A DNA stretch of 64,000 nt from Saprospirales bacterium (lineage in GTDB: Bacteria > Bacteroidota > Bacteroidia > Chitinophagales > Saprospiraceae). The position numbers and the translations under genes were made by a program. Location of the stretch: NCBI GenBank assembly GCA_016719895.1, contig JADJYG010000003.1, positions 248,001-312,000 of the forward strand, read 5' to 3'. The notes beneath the pieces are model-generated. The model had not been told where the DNA came from. It saw only the letters and a program-made list of their open reading frames with translations, and ran no database searches. Below are positions 1 through 9,130 of this stretch, one piece after another (position 1 is the first letter of the stretch; each line of letters opens with the position of its first letter).

Positions 1-88
1 AATTGATGAATGTTTACGCTGCGAAATTGCGGCTACCGGCGACTGCCGCGCTTTACCTATTGTTGAAAGACGTGCACGGATGTTGCAA
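1..88 (-). promoter_or_regulatory. Upstream box, copy 1 (T9SS cargo promoter-like repeat)
   Basis: This stretch matches 3736-3824 along its whole length: both begin AATTGATGAATGTTTACG and both end GCACGGATGTTGCAA. The distal part (about 64-88) is an imperfect palindrome with TTGAA/TTGCAA outer arms. In the two other copies the box lies 80-83 nt upstream of the ATG of a minus-strand T9SS cargo gene. By the same spacing, this copy should serve a minus-strand gene starting just outside the left edge of the window. The promoter role is inferred. Confidence 0.5.
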
Positions 89-156
89 AATCAGGAGAAA
101 CGGCTTCAGGGTAATAAATTTATATAAAACATTTTATTTGTTTATGGCAAACAAAT

Positions 157-164
157 TATCTTTA
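157..164 (+). promoter_or_regulatory. Putative promoter -7 element of the rpn gene
   Basis: TATCTTTA resembles the Bacteroidota -7 consensus TAnnTTTG and lies 22 nt before the ATG at 186. A TTTG at 137-140 could be the -33 element, although the 16-nt spacing is short. Confidence 0.4.
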
Positions 165-185
165 TCGCTTTAAACCGGCAACCCT

Positions 186-1172
186 ATGCCTCCAAAAAAA
201 CACCCGCGCTCCGCCAGGAAAGAACAGCCGCACGACGCGGTATTCAAAACCTTTTTCAGCGATGCGAAGATTGCCCGGAACTACCTGTTGCACTACACGG
301 TGCCTGCCATACACCGGCGCATCGATTTTTCTTTTTTCCGGAAAAGTGATTCGGCGTTTATCAGCGGCCGGTTCGGGATTTCGTTTTGCGACGTGGTGTA
401 CGAAACGAGGTTGACCAATGGGGCGCCCGCCCGCTTGCTCTTTTTGTTCGAACACAAAAGTTATATTCCTACGCATCCCATACATCTCCAGTTACTTGAT
501 TACCTCCTGCAGATTTGGGAGGATGACATGAAAAACAAGCGCCCGCTTTCCTTTGTGATCCCTATCGTCGTTTACCATGGGGAACAAACCTGGAAACAGA
601 AGCCTTTTTCCGATTATTTCCAAAACCTGCCGGAGGAATGGCAGGCATTTATCCCGAATTTTCATTACCTGCTCACCGACCTGAGCCAGGTGCCGCAACA
701 AACCATACAGGACAAGCGGGAAAGCGAATTCCTGCGCAACCTGTTCCTGGCATTAAAAATGGCGCGCGACAGGGAGATGATCCGAAGAAACTGGAAAAAA
801 ATCTTTACTTTTGGGATACATTATGATCAGGATGACCGCGAAAGAATCCTGTTGCAATCACTTACACTTTATTTGGTACATTTATTCGATATGGCACAGT
901 CTGAAATCAAAAATCTGAGCAAGGATTTACCGGAACCAGAACGCAGCTGGGTAGATTCCATACCGGAAATTTTCGGTGAAAGATGGAAAAAAGCCGGTTA
1001 TCGGGCAGGAAGAAGGAAAGGCCGCCAGGAAGGTCTTGAGGAAAAAACCCGGGACTTTACCTTAAAAATTATGCAAAAATTCCCGGATTGGAGCAATGCC
1101 GAGGTGGCCGCATTCGTCGGAGTGACCGAGGATTATGTCCAGCAGTTGCGGCAAAACAGAACAACCAATTGA
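186..1172 (+). CDS. Rpn family PD-(D/E)XK nuclease / YhgA-like putative transposase
   Basis: A 328-residue protein of the Rpn (recombination-promoting nuclease, Transposase_31/YhgA-like) family. The N-terminus has the family opening HDAVFKTFFSDAKIA (16-30). The PD-(D/E)XK core appears as Asp69 followed by Glu89-x-Lys91 in LFLFEHKS, so the nuclease centre looks intact. The C-terminal part (about 270-328) is basic, with RRKGRQEG, and ends in a helical region as in other Rpn proteins. Members cut DNA and are linked to recombination and, more recently, to phage defence; the role here is not shown. It is a single gene that converges on the next cargo gene, with a terminator hairpin between them. 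A decayed copy of its N-terminus lies near 9.27 kb. The family call is firm; the biological role is open. Confidence 0.85.
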   Translation: MPPKKHPRSARKEQPHDAVFKTFFSDAKIARNYLLHYTVPAIHRRIDFSFFRKSDSAFISGRFGISFCDVVYETRLTNGAPARLLFLFEHKSYIPTHPIHLQLLDYLLQIWEDDMKNKRPLSFVIPIVVYHGEQTWKQKPFSDYFQNLPEEWQAFIPNFHYLLTDLSQVPQQTIQDKRESEFLRNLFLALKMARDREMIRRNWKKIFTFGIHYDQDDRERILLQSLTLYLVHLFDMAQSEIKNLSKDLPEPERSWVDSIPEIFGERWKKAGYRAGRRKGRQEGLEEKTRDFTLKIMQKFPDWSNAEVAAFVGVTEDYVQQLRQNRTTN

Positions 1173-1194
1173 ATGCTACCCGCCTTTGGGCATT

Positions 1195-1248
1195 CAGAAA
1201 ACTATGCCGCATCTGAATTTTGAGATGCGACATAGTTTTCTGTTTTTT
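1195..1248. terminator. Intrinsic terminator between convergent genes
   Basis: A 20-bp stem (CAGAAAACTATGCCGCATCT with its complement, one mismatch) and an 8-nt loop are followed on the plus strand by TTTTTT. It ends the rpn transcript and may also stop the opposing beta-helix gene transcript. A smaller hairpin, GAATGC/GCATTC, lies just before it at 1171-1195. Confidence 0.8.
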
Positions 1249-1258
1249 GACGGCTATC

Positions 1259-3718
1259 TTATTGCTTCACAAACCACCCCGCATACACCCGCTCCGCCGC
1301 CACAACCTTCAGCGCGTACACGCCCGCCTTCAGGCCCTGAACGTCGAGTTGCTGGCCCGCGCCAAGCGTCCGGCGAAACGCCAGTTTCCCCTGCGCATCA
1401 AACACCTCGACGTCGAACTGTCCGGCGACAGCCTCCGGCAGTTGAAGATTCAAAAACGCCGTAGCCGGATTGGGCGAAACGCGTACCTCGCCGGCTACTG
1501 CTTCCCGCACCGGCGTGAACCCGCTTTCGTAAGCCCCCATGTCCACTGCCGTGCCGAAAACGCGGGCGTTGCCATCCAGGTCGAGCGCCGGCAGGTTGCC
1601 CGTGTTGACGCCCATATCGATGCAGGGACTTCCAGGGCCGATGTGGTAGTCGCCGGCGCCGAGGAAGAGCGGGTCGAGGTTTTGGCGGTCGGTAGCGAGC
1701 AACTGCCCATCGAGACTAATATCGCCGATGAGGTTGCCGCCGTGGGAGCTGAAGCTGACGTCGGGTGTGAGAGCCGCATATTCGGCGTAGCCGGGGTTGT
1801 AGAGGATGGTGTTTTGGAGCGTAAGGCCGCTTCGATTGGATAGCGCTACGCCGCCGCCCGTGTTTTGCGCGACGGTGCAGTTGATCAAATGCAGATTTGC
1901 GATCGAGTCAAGATACAGGACCGGGCCGGCGCTGCTATTGCCGGCGATCAGGGTATTTTCTATCCGAATATTCGGCAGCTCCAGAAAATTTCCATCCGAA
2001 AAATTATAGGGCCCGGAACTAATTGCCCCGCCCTCAGGACTTTCATTCTGCCTAATTTTACACCGGCGGAGCAACACATCGAAACCCTCGCAGAGCGGGA
2101 ACAAACTGACCGCGCCGGCGCTTGATAGTCCCCTGTTGTTTTCGAACGTACAATGCTCCACTATAATCCCGGCTTCAGAATTTTCCGTGCACCATAGCCC
2201 CACGGCGCCGCCGTCCTGGGCTTCATTGTTGGTAAAAATACTATTGGTCAGCGAAAATGCAATGGAAGCGCCGCCATTCCAGCCGTTTCCAATTTCCACG
2301 GCGCCGCTCCACCAGGATTTGTTGCCGTTAAAAATACAGTTATCGATCACCGCCGTTCCCGTAGCGCCTCCCGTCCCCCAATAGTCAACCGCTGCGGAGG
2401 CCGAATCGGCCCGGTTTTCAAAAAACAGGCTATTTCGCAGTTCCAGGGCAACTTCTTTTCCGGCTAATGTCGTCATCAACGCACTTCCATTGTAGCGCGC
2501 TATATTTTGGGAAAAGAGACAATTCGTAATGCCTATCGCAGTTGAAATACCGTTGTTATAAAATTCAACAGCGCCGCCATTTTGTGTAGAACTGTTTCCT
2601 TCGAAGCGGCAGCTATCCATAGCAATAGTCGTATTGCCTACCGACTCACTCACATACATACAAATGCTTCCCCCGCCCTGATCCCAACCGGGTAAATTAT
2701 AAACCACCGAATTGTTTTTAAACGTACAGTTGCTCAGCTTCATGGAGGGCGCCTGCGTGCCCTGTGCGGCTATGAAATACAAGGCCCCGCCAAAAGATGC
2801 GCGGTTGCCTTCGAAGGTGCAATGATCCACTTGCAAGGAAAGGTTGGCGTATCCCTGGCACCAGAACCAGAGGGCGCCGCCTTGTTGCTGATTGATGTTG
2901 CCGGTGAACGTAGTGCCCGATACCTTCACATTGGAATCATAACTGCTGAGGCCGCAGCCCCGACCGCCGGTGTTTGAGCGAAATTCCGATTGGCTTACGG
3001 TTACGCCCGCTCCGCGGACATTCCGGACATAAATACCGCCGCCGCCGGTCCAGTCCTCCGCCCGGTTTTGTATAAAGCGGCAATTTTCAACTGTGGCGCC
3101 GCCGGCGGTTGCATTGGAAAAGTAAATGCCGGCTCCGGAGTTTGCAGCATAGTTTTGAGTAAAAATACAATTCCGGATGACCGGGGCGCCGATCGTATTC
3201 ACGGCAGCGCCAAATCGATCTGCGCCGTCTGCGTGTCCGCCGGATAGGGTAAAGCCGTCTATGGCGGTTGCATTTGTTATGGAGGCCAGTATTTTCACCA
3301 CGACATTCACATTGTCGCTCCTGTTGGTGGTGAAATCGTCAGGTACATCATTGCCGTTCAGGTCGCCGGAGATGATGGTGGCGTTGGCGAGGGGGTCGCG
3401 TTGGTTGGCGCTGGTTTCCGTACCGGCGAAGCCGCCGAGCAGTCGGAGGTTTTTGTTGATCAGAAAAAACGATTTAGGATCGCCATTGAGGCCGGCGGGC
3501 CGGTAAGTACCGCCGGCCACCCAGATTTCAGCGCCGTCCGTGGCGGTGGCGAGCGCGGTTTTCAGGTCGGTATAAGCGTCGGCCCAGGAGGCGCCGGTGT
3601 TGGCGCCTGTGGCGTCGTGCTTTACGTAGATCTGCGCAGCGGCGGAGAGGGTAAGCCCGAAAACAAACAGGGCGATAAAAAAGAAACAGGCAGCAGCAGG
3701 TAGTAGTCGCTTCTTCAT
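1259..3718 (-). CDS. Secreted right-handed beta-helix protein with T9SS type A C-terminal domain
   Basis: An 819-residue exported protein. A Sec signal peptide (about 1-29, ending SAAAQ) is followed by a segment (30-75) typical of the beginning of polymorphic-outer-membrane-type beta-helix proteins (ASWADAYTDLKTAL). From about 100 to 700 there are many short Gly/Asn-rich coils of the form NCxFxxNxAxxxGGA, i.e. a parallel beta-helix, closing with GSPCIDMGVNTGNLPALDLD, the end motif of this group. The last ~80 residues (VSPNPATAFLNLQL to the C-terminal AGWFVKQ) form a T9SS type A sorting domain, so the protein should cross the outer membrane and be surface-attached or released. The start is fixed by the signal peptide. 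The upstream box at 3736-3824 lies 18 nt beyond the ATG. The ligand or adhesive role cannot be told from sequence. Confidence 0.85.
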   Translation of the reverse strand: MKKRLLPAAACFFFIALFVFGLTLSAAAQIYVKHDATGANTGASWADAYTDLKTALATATDGAEIWVAGGTYRPAGLNGDPKSFFLINKNLRLLGGFAGTETSANQRDPLANATIISGDLNGNDVPDDFTTNRSDNVNVVVKILASITNATAIDGFTLSGGHADGADRFGAAVNTIGAPVIRNCIFTQNYAANSGAGIYFSNATAGGATVENCRFIQNRAEDWTGGGGIYVRNVRGAGVTVSQSEFRSNTGGRGCGLSSYDSNVKVSGTTFTGNINQQQGGALWFWCQGYANLSLQVDHCTFEGNRASFGGALYFIAAQGTQAPSMKLSNCTFKNNSVVYNLPGWDQGGGSICMYVSESVGNTTIAMDSCRFEGNSSTQNGGAVEFYNNGISTAIGITNCLFSQNIARYNGSALMTTLAGKEVALELRNSLFFENRADSASAAVDYWGTGGATGTAVIDNCIFNGNKSWWSGAVEIGNGWNGGASIAFSLTNSIFTNNEAQDGGAVGLWCTENSEAGIIVEHCTFENNRGLSSAGAVSLFPLCEGFDVLLRRCKIRQNESPEGGAISSGPYNFSDGNFLELPNIRIENTLIAGNSSAGPVLYLDSIANLHLINCTVAQNTGGGVALSNRSGLTLQNTILYNPGYAEYAALTPDVSFSSHGGNLIGDISLDGQLLATDRQNLDPLFLGAGDYHIGPGSPCIDMGVNTGNLPALDLDGNARVFGTAVDMGAYESGFTPVREAVAGEVRVSPNPATAFLNLQLPEAVAGQFDVEVFDAQGKLAFRRTLGAGQQLDVQGLKAGVYALKVVAAERVYAGWFVKQ

Positions 3719-3735
3719 GGCGTAACATTTAGTTT

Positions 3736-3824
3736 AATTGATGAATGTTTACGCCACAAAATTCTACCCGTCGGTGCTTGCCGCGCGTTACCTGACGTTG
3801 CAAAAACATGCACGGATGTTGCAA
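3736..3824 (-). promoter_or_regulatory. Upstream box, copy 2, of the beta-helix cargo gene
   Basis: This repeat of 1-88 sits directly upstream of the minus-strand gene starting at 3718. On the minus strand it reads TTGCAACATCCGTGCATG, then TTTTTGCAACGTCAGG, then an AT-rich AGAATTTTG near 3760 that could be the -7 region. The TTGCAA arms enclose an imperfect palindrome at 3798-3824, 80 nt from the ATG, which could be an operator. The spacing is nearly the same in copy 3. Confidence 0.55.
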
Positions 3825-3894
3825 GCACCCCCACTTTGCAACATGCGTACACGTTTTTGAGCTATTTGTGCATGTCCCTGCCCAGCTGCGCGAT

Positions 3895-3902
3895 TATCTT
3901 TG
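3895..3902 (+). promoter_or_regulatory. Promoter -7 element of the LRR cargo gene
   Basis: TATCTTTG matches the Bacteroidota -7 consensus exactly, 74 nt before the ATG at 3977. It supports starting the LRR gene downstream at 3977, because in-frame ATGs before 3895 would lie upstream of the transcript start. Confidence 0.6.
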
Positions 3903-3976
3903 AACCTGCCAAAATGCCCCTTGCTCTGGATTTCCCGTTTGTTCCACCGGCTTTTATTTACCAAACCGTTTCACCA

Positions 3977-5908
3977 ATGAAAATGAACCGCCTGTACCCG
4001 CTCTTTTTTTTACTTCCCCTGTTGCCGCGCCTGGCGGCGCAAGGCTGCCTGCCCAACGGTATCAACTTTTCCCAACAGGCGCAAGTCGACAGTTTTCCGA
4101 TCAAATACCCCGGCTGCACGGAAATTCTCGGCAATGTGAATGTCGGGACCAACATCGCCCGCCTCGACAGTTTGTATAGCCTTCAGGCCATCGGGGGCAG
4201 TTTGCGGATTGGAAGCTCCGGCAACAACATGCTGACAACCCTTTCCGGGCTGGAAAATCTGCGTACCATCGGAGGCAGTTTTACACTTCAGGATAATAGG
4301 CTGAAATCACTCGACAGCCTGAAAAACCTGGAAAGCATCGGACTGAATTTCGAGGTGCTAAATTGCGATTCGCTGACCTCCCTGAATGGGCTGGATCGCC
4401 TCGATACCGTGGGCGGCTGGATTTATATTTCATACAATGAACTTCTCGGCTCCCTGAACGGCTTGAAAAATCTGCGATACGTCGGCGGCAGTGTCTATCT
4501 CGGTAGCAATCCATCGCTCAGCACCCTCGAAGGGCTGGGAAACCTGCAATCGCTGCAAGACCTGGGAATTGCCGACAATCAAAACCTGATATCGCTGAGC
4601 GGCCTCGACCAGCTGAAAATCACCGGCGGCCTCAACATCGTCAATAATGGGTCCTTGGCGTCTTTGCAAGGCCTGGACAGCCTGGAGCGGATTGACGGCG
4701 CATTTTATCTTACTGCTAATGATTCCCTGGTCAATTTCAGCGGATTGGGCCGGTTGGACTCCATTGCGACCCATTTCGAAGTTGGAAGCAATGACGCATT
4801 GATTGATTTCAGCGGCCTGGAAAACCTCCGGTATATCGGTGGATACTGTCAACGGGGCGGATGTTTGGGTTTTGTTGTGGAGTCAAACGCTTCCCTGACC
4901 CGATTTAAGGGCTTGAGCGCGCTGCATTCCATCGAAGGAGTGATGTGGGTGTTCGACAATCCGTTTTTAAGCGATTTTGGCGGCCTGGAAAACCTGCAAG
5001 CCATCGGGCTGAGACTCGAAGTATCATCAAATAATAGCCTGAGTTCCATGAGCGGCCTGGGCCAGCTGCAATTTGTAGATCAGATTGAGATCTTGTCCAA
5101 CAACGCCCTGGGTGGGCTGCATGGCCTGGAACGAATCGATTCGCTCGAGGCGTTGACCATCAGCAATAACCCGGCGCTGAAAAACCTGACCGGCCTGGAA
5201 AACCTCCAATCGGTGACCGAATATTTTGATCTGGTCGGCAACCCCGCGCTCCGCGATTTTACCGGCCTGGATCAGCTGCGATACGTCGGGCAATTTCAGA
5301 TTTGGGACAACGACGCCCTGCGCCATTTCGCCGGGTCGGAAAACCTCGATTCCATAGGATATCTGGGAGTTGAAGGGAACGATTCCCTGGCCGGTTTCGC
5401 AGGCCTCGACAAGTTGCGTGCCGTCCTGGGTCTCGGTATTTATGGAAATATGTCTCTGACCACCCTGAGCGGGCTGGACAGCATCGACCATACCCTGCTG
5501 GATTATCTGAATATTGCGGACAACCCGGGCCTTTCCTTTTGCCACATCCAAAGTATTTGCGCTTACCTGGCAAACGGCAGTCCCGCTACCGTCGAAGGAA
5601 ATACCGCTCCCTGCAACACGGTGGCGGAGATTTTAGCCGCCTGCCCCGCCGTGCCGACGGAGGAGAGCCTTGTCGAAACAACAGGTTTAGAGATATTCCC
5701 CAACCCCACGGGCGGCATGCTGTACGTCCGGGCGGGCGGCAGCGAGCGCCTGGAGGTTTTCCTGTACGATATTGCCGGAAAACATCTGGGACACTACCCG
5801 GTATCCGACGGGCAAACGATCGATGTATCGGCTCTGCCCCCTGGCATGTACACCCTGAAAGCGGTATGCGGCGGTCAAATTTACGCCGGCCGGTTTGTGC
5901 GGCAGTAG
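3977..5908 (+). CDS. Secreted leucine-rich-repeat (receptor L-domain-like) protein with T9SS type A C-terminal domain
   Basis: A 643-residue protein when started at the ATG of MKMNRLYPLFFLLPLLP, which gives a clean signal peptide ending RLAAQG; the frame is open further upstream but without one. Residues about 45-540 are regular LRR/receptor-L-domain repeats of about 23 residues, with units such as LxxLSGLENLRxIGGS and NxSLxSLxGLD. A cysteine-containing cap follows (CHIQSICAYL), then a T9SS type A tail (EIFPNPTGGMLYVRAGG ... YAGRFVRQ). It is expected at the cell surface as a binding or adhesion protein. It converges with the methyltransferase gene, with only 3 nt between the two stop ends. 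The partner is unknown. Confidence 0.85.
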   Translation: MKMNRLYPLFFLLPLLPRLAAQGCLPNGINFSQQAQVDSFPIKYPGCTEILGNVNVGTNIARLDSLYSLQAIGGSLRIGSSGNNMLTTLSGLENLRTIGGSFTLQDNRLKSLDSLKNLESIGLNFEVLNCDSLTSLNGLDRLDTVGGWIYISYNELLGSLNGLKNLRYVGGSVYLGSNPSLSTLEGLGNLQSLQDLGIADNQNLISLSGLDQLKITGGLNIVNNGSLASLQGLDSLERIDGAFYLTANDSLVNFSGLGRLDSIATHFEVGSNDALIDFSGLENLRYIGGYCQRGGCLGFVVESNASLTRFKGLSALHSIEGVMWVFDNPFLSDFGGLENLQAIGLRLEVSSNNSLSSMSGLGQLQFVDQIEILSNNALGGLHGLERIDSLEALTISNNPALKNLTGLENLQSVTEYFDLVGNPALRDFTGLDQLRYVGQFQIWDNDALRHFAGSENLDSIGYLGVEGNDSLAGFAGLDKLRAVLGLGIYGNMSLTTLSGLDSIDHTLLDYLNIADNPGLSFCHIQSICAYLANGSPATVEGNTAPCNTVAEILAACPAVPTEESLVETTGLEIFPNPTGGMLYVRAGGSERLEVFLYDIAGKHLGHYPVSDGQTIDVSALPPGMYTLKAVCGGQIYAGRFVRQ

Positions 5909-5911
5909 CGC

Positions 5912-6871
5912 CTAACGCCACCGCCAGCGCCCGTCAACCAGCAGCCTCGGCGGCGTCATGCTATAGGCAAAATGCAGCGCTTTGCCCGGTATGTAGCGGA
6001 TCGGGATTTGCCGGGTGATGGCCGACGCTTCCGGATAGAGATAAATATCCCGGAATGCCCGCACCGTGGTGCAAATAACACTTTTGGCGTTGTTCGCGCA
6101 GGGAGGCGGCAGCACTTCGGTTTCCGGAAATTTTCCCGTTTCAAAATAGCAATGCAGGAGGTCCGTGGCAGTGAAAATGAGGCGCCGCTCCTGGTATGCT
6201 TCATGGCCCGTGTTTTTCGAACAAACCAATTCCAGCGTCACCTCTTCCGGGATCAACACCACGTCTTTTTTCAGCTGCGGCAGGATGTGGATCAAAATCG
6301 GAATCATCATTTCGCCGTTCAGCCCGGCATCCATGGTTTCGGTAATGATGATATCGTATTGCAACGCGCCGGGCACCTGCATGGCGGTGGCGTCGGCCAC
6401 GATCAGGGTGTCGAGCTGGTGCTGCAGCCCAAGCCGCCGGATCAGTACGCCTGCGCTGGCAGCGGCGTTTTCCGAAATTTCAACCAGGCTGTACCGGGCC
6501 TTGGGCAACAGTGGCGCGGTCAGCGTCATAAACGGCGCCAGCGGGCCGCAACCCACGTACAGAATTTTCACGTCTTCTTTTCCCACACTTTTTGCCGCCT
6601 GGTACAGCGCCCGCACAAACACCTGCGTCCGGGTATGTTCCAGCATGCAGCCAGCAGCCGCTTCGGGGGAAATGGCTACGCCGTTGGGGGTCAGGATGGA
6701 TTCGGTTTCCAGCCGCTGGTCAGAAAGCAAGGACATGAAGTACTGGTAGCACTGCCGCGAACAGCTGGTGTCGGCGCCGAAAAGCATTTCCCGGGCCAGG
6801 CGGTCCAAATCCTGGGCAGGGGCCGGCATAAGCCCCACAAAGAGCAGAAAGAAGATGCTGCAAATTTTCAT
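5912..6871 (-). CDS. Exported SAM-dependent methyltransferase, PRMT-like
   Basis: A 319-residue protein with a class I methyltransferase fold: motif I ILYVGCG (103-109), an acidic residue ending strand 2 (SLVEIS, Glu131) and post-motif II DATAMQ. A pair of glutamates spaced E-x8-E (Glu178 and Glu187 in ETMDAGLNGE) resembles the 'double-E loop' of protein arginine methyltransferases. Unusually it begins with a typical Sec signal peptide, MKICSIFFLLFVGLMPAPAQ, predicting export to a compartment where SAM is not expected. The ATG lies 1 nt after the stop of the upstream BNR cargo gene, so the two are translationally coupled. The methyltransferase fold is well supported. The substrate, and whether it is really exported, are unknown. 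Confidence 0.7.
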   Translation of the reverse strand: MKICSIFFLLFVGLMPAPAQDLDRLAREMLFGADTSCSRQCYQYFMSLLSDQRLETESILTPNGVAISPEAAAGCMLEHTRTQVFVRALYQAAKSVGKEDVKILYVGCGPLAPFMTLTAPLLPKARYSLVEISENAAASAGVLIRRLGLQHQLDTLIVADATAMQVPGALQYDIIITETMDAGLNGEMMIPILIHILPQLKKDVVLIPEEVTLELVCSKNTGHEAYQERRLIFTATDLLHCYFETGKFPETEVLPPPCANNAKSVICTTVRAFRDIYLYPEASAITRQIPIRYIPGKALHFAYSMTPPRLLVDGRWRWR

Positions 6872-6872
6872 G

Positions 6873-9089
6873 TTACCGGACGATCAGCAATTTTCTGGTG
6901 AGCCGCCGACTTTGGGTGCTAAGGCTGTAAAAATAAACGCCCGCCGGCAAACCTCCGGGTTGGAACGCCGCCTCGTAGTTGCCGGGCGTGTAATCGCCGT
7001 CGAACAAAACCAGCATTTCCCGCCCGGTCATGTCGTACACCGCCAGCCGGACCCGGCCCGGAGTGGCGATCGAAAACGGAATGCTGGCTTGCTCCCGCAG
7101 GGGATTGGGGTAAATTTGTCCGAGGGCGTCGGCGGGCACAGTTGAGCCCGGCGCTTCCCCAACCGCGCTCACCGGCGCCGCGCTGCGAAACGCGCCGCCG
7201 CCGGCCGTGCCCACAAACAGGCGTCCGTTTTTGGCGATGAAAAGGGTCTTCGTTTCCAGGTTACTCAGCCCGCTGTTCAGGCTGTCCCAGCTGGCGCCGT
7301 GGTCGGTGGAATAAAAAACGCCGTTTGCCGTGGCGGCAAAAATGTGGTCCGAGGCGTCGATGGCCAGGTCGTTGACACTGGCGCCGCCTGCATTCAAATC
7401 GAGCGAATCCCAGCTGGCGCCCTTGTTTTCGGAGCGGAAAAGCAGGCCGTTCGACAGGCCGGCAAACAAGCGGCCCCCACTGTCGGCAGCCAGGCTCAAA
7501 ACATGGGTATCCAAATCGCCTGGCGGTATCCCGCCGGAAGCCGGCGCCCAGGTCTGGCCGCCGTCCGCGGAGCGGATAATTTTTACGCTGTCCGGCTCCG
7601 GCCAGTAGCTGATGCCGGCGAAAATATCGCCCTGCGCATCGATGGTCAGGCAATAATGGTTGGACATGCTAAAGGTGTTAAGGTCAAAGTCCCTGTACAG
7701 GGAGTCCCAGATGAAGCCGTTGTCACTCGATTTGTAGATGCCGCCTACGAATCCCCCATGCGATCCAGCATCAAAACCCGACGCGGCAACCAGAATGTAT
7801 CCGTCGGCAGTGTTGACAAGTTCTTCCGCCACCCCCAGAAATTCGGTGTATTCCCAGCTTTGGCCCTGGTCGGCGGAACGGTACATCTCAGTAAAATAAC
7901 CGGAACTACTGTACCTGCCTTCCTGGGCCAATATATGCCCCGAAGGCGTTACGTGAACGGCCTCGTAGTTATGTTCCCCGGAAAAAACAGCCTCCCAGGA
8001 ATTCCCCTCGTCGGCCGAGCGGTAAACGGCCGGCCCGTTTACCGGTATGTATGCCCGGCCACCAGAATAGCCCCCTGTCGTGCTGGTAAAAAGAAAACCG
8101 CCGGCGCTTTCGGCGAACTGGTTGGGGTAGGTGTTTCCCAGTCCCTTGTTGGCCGGGCGCCAGGAGTTGCCGTTGTCGGAAGACAGAAAAACACCGGGAT
8201 CGGTACCGGCCACGAGCGCATTTCCGGCATTGAAGGCCAGGGCCGTCACCGTCCGGCCATCCAGGCCGGCGGCTTGCCAGGAGCCGCCCTGGTCGGCGGA
8301 AACAAACAGGCCGGTCGCGCTTCCGGCGAGGAGTTGGCCGCCGGCGGTGAATGCCAGCACATTGATTTGGCCGGAATTCCAGAGGAGCGGTTCCCAGGTA
8401 TCGCCGTTGTCGGCGGAGCGGTACAGGCTGCTGTCGGCGGCGGCGAACACGTAGCCGCTGGCGTCGGCAGCGCCGGCGTGCACGACGGCGCTCAGGAGCG
8501 GGCCGTTCCAGGTGTTGCCGCCGTCGGTGGAGCGGAAAAGGCCTGCGTTTGTGCCGGCGAATACGTGTCCGGCAGGGTGGAGGAAAAGATCGCGAATCCA
8601 CAGGCTGTCGAGCCGGATATCGGCCGGCGGCCAGGTATCGCCGTTGTCGGTGGAGCGGTAAAGCCCCTTGGTGGCGCCGGCCAGCAGATGGTCGTGCAGG
8701 TTGACGGCAAAACACCACACCTGTGCCGTACCCAATCCGGGCGATTTTTCCACCCAGTTTTCGCCCTTGTCAATGGAGCGGTAAATGGCCGTGTTGTAAG
8801 CGGCGAATACGTGGCCCTGGGTGTTCAGGGCAATGTCGCGAACGAAATCCCCCCAAGGCGCGAACCCGTAATCCAACGCTTGCTTCCAGGAGTTGCCGCC
8901 GTCGGTGGAGCGGTAAACGCCGGAAACGGTCGAGCCGGCAAACATATCGCCGTCCGGGTGGAGGGCCAACGCGCTGGTGCTGCCGTACAGCGGGCCGCCG
9001 CAGGGTTCCCAAAAATCCTGCTGGGCATGGGCGGGGTGGGGCAGGAGCGCGGGCAAGGCGAAGAGGCAGAGGCGAAGGATATTTTTCAT
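6873..9089 (-). CDS. Secreted BNR/sialidase-like beta-propeller protein with T9SS type A C-terminal domain
   Basis: 738 residues from the ATG at 9089 (MKNILRLCLFALPALLPHPAHAQQ, signal peptide cleaved after HAQ). About 14 Asp-box/BNR-like repeats of the form YRSTDGGNSW or YRSADNGDTWEP run from about residue 40 to 630, the signature of WD40/YVTN/BNR-like or VPS10-type propellers. No sialidase catalytic set was recognised, so these are more likely structural or binding blades. The end (IYPNPLREQASIPFS ... LTRKLLIVR) is a T9SS type A sorting domain. In-frame codons upstream of 9089 fall inside the regulatory box and lack a signal peptide, so they were rejected as start. Directly followed by the coupled methyltransferase gene. 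Confidence 0.85.
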   Translation of the reverse strand: MKNILRLCLFALPALLPHPAHAQQDFWEPCGGPLYGSTSALALHPDGDMFAGSTVSGVYRSTDGGNSWKQALDYGFAPWGDFVRDIALNTQGHVFAAYNTAIYRSIDKGENWVEKSPGLGTAQVWCFAVNLHDHLLAGATKGLYRSTDNGDTWPPADIRLDSLWIRDLFLHPAGHVFAGTNAGLFRSTDGGNTWNGPLLSAVVHAGAADASGYVFAAADSSLYRSADNGDTWEPLLWNSGQINVLAFTAGGQLLAGSATGLFVSADQGGSWQAAGLDGRTVTALAFNAGNALVAGTDPGVFLSSDNGNSWRPANKGLGNTYPNQFAESAGGFLFTSTTGGYSGGRAYIPVNGPAVYRSADEGNSWEAVFSGEHNYEAVHVTPSGHILAQEGRYSSSGYFTEMYRSADQGQSWEYTEFLGVAEELVNTADGYILVAASGFDAGSHGGFVGGIYKSSDNGFIWDSLYRDFDLNTFSMSNHYCLTIDAQGDIFAGISYWPEPDSVKIIRSADGGQTWAPASGGIPPGDLDTHVLSLAADSGGRLFAGLSNGLLFRSENKGASWDSLDLNAGGASVNDLAIDASDHIFAATANGVFYSTDHGASWDSLNSGLSNLETKTLFIAKNGRLFVGTAGGGAFRSAAPVSAVGEAPGSTVPADALGQIYPNPLREQASIPFSIATPGRVRLAVYDMTGREMLVLFDGDYTPGNYEAAFQPGGLPAGVYFYSLSTQSRRLTRKLLIVR

Positions 9090-9130
9090 GGCGTGCGCTT
9101 TGGTGCGAAAAACGATGTGTGCTGTGCGCC

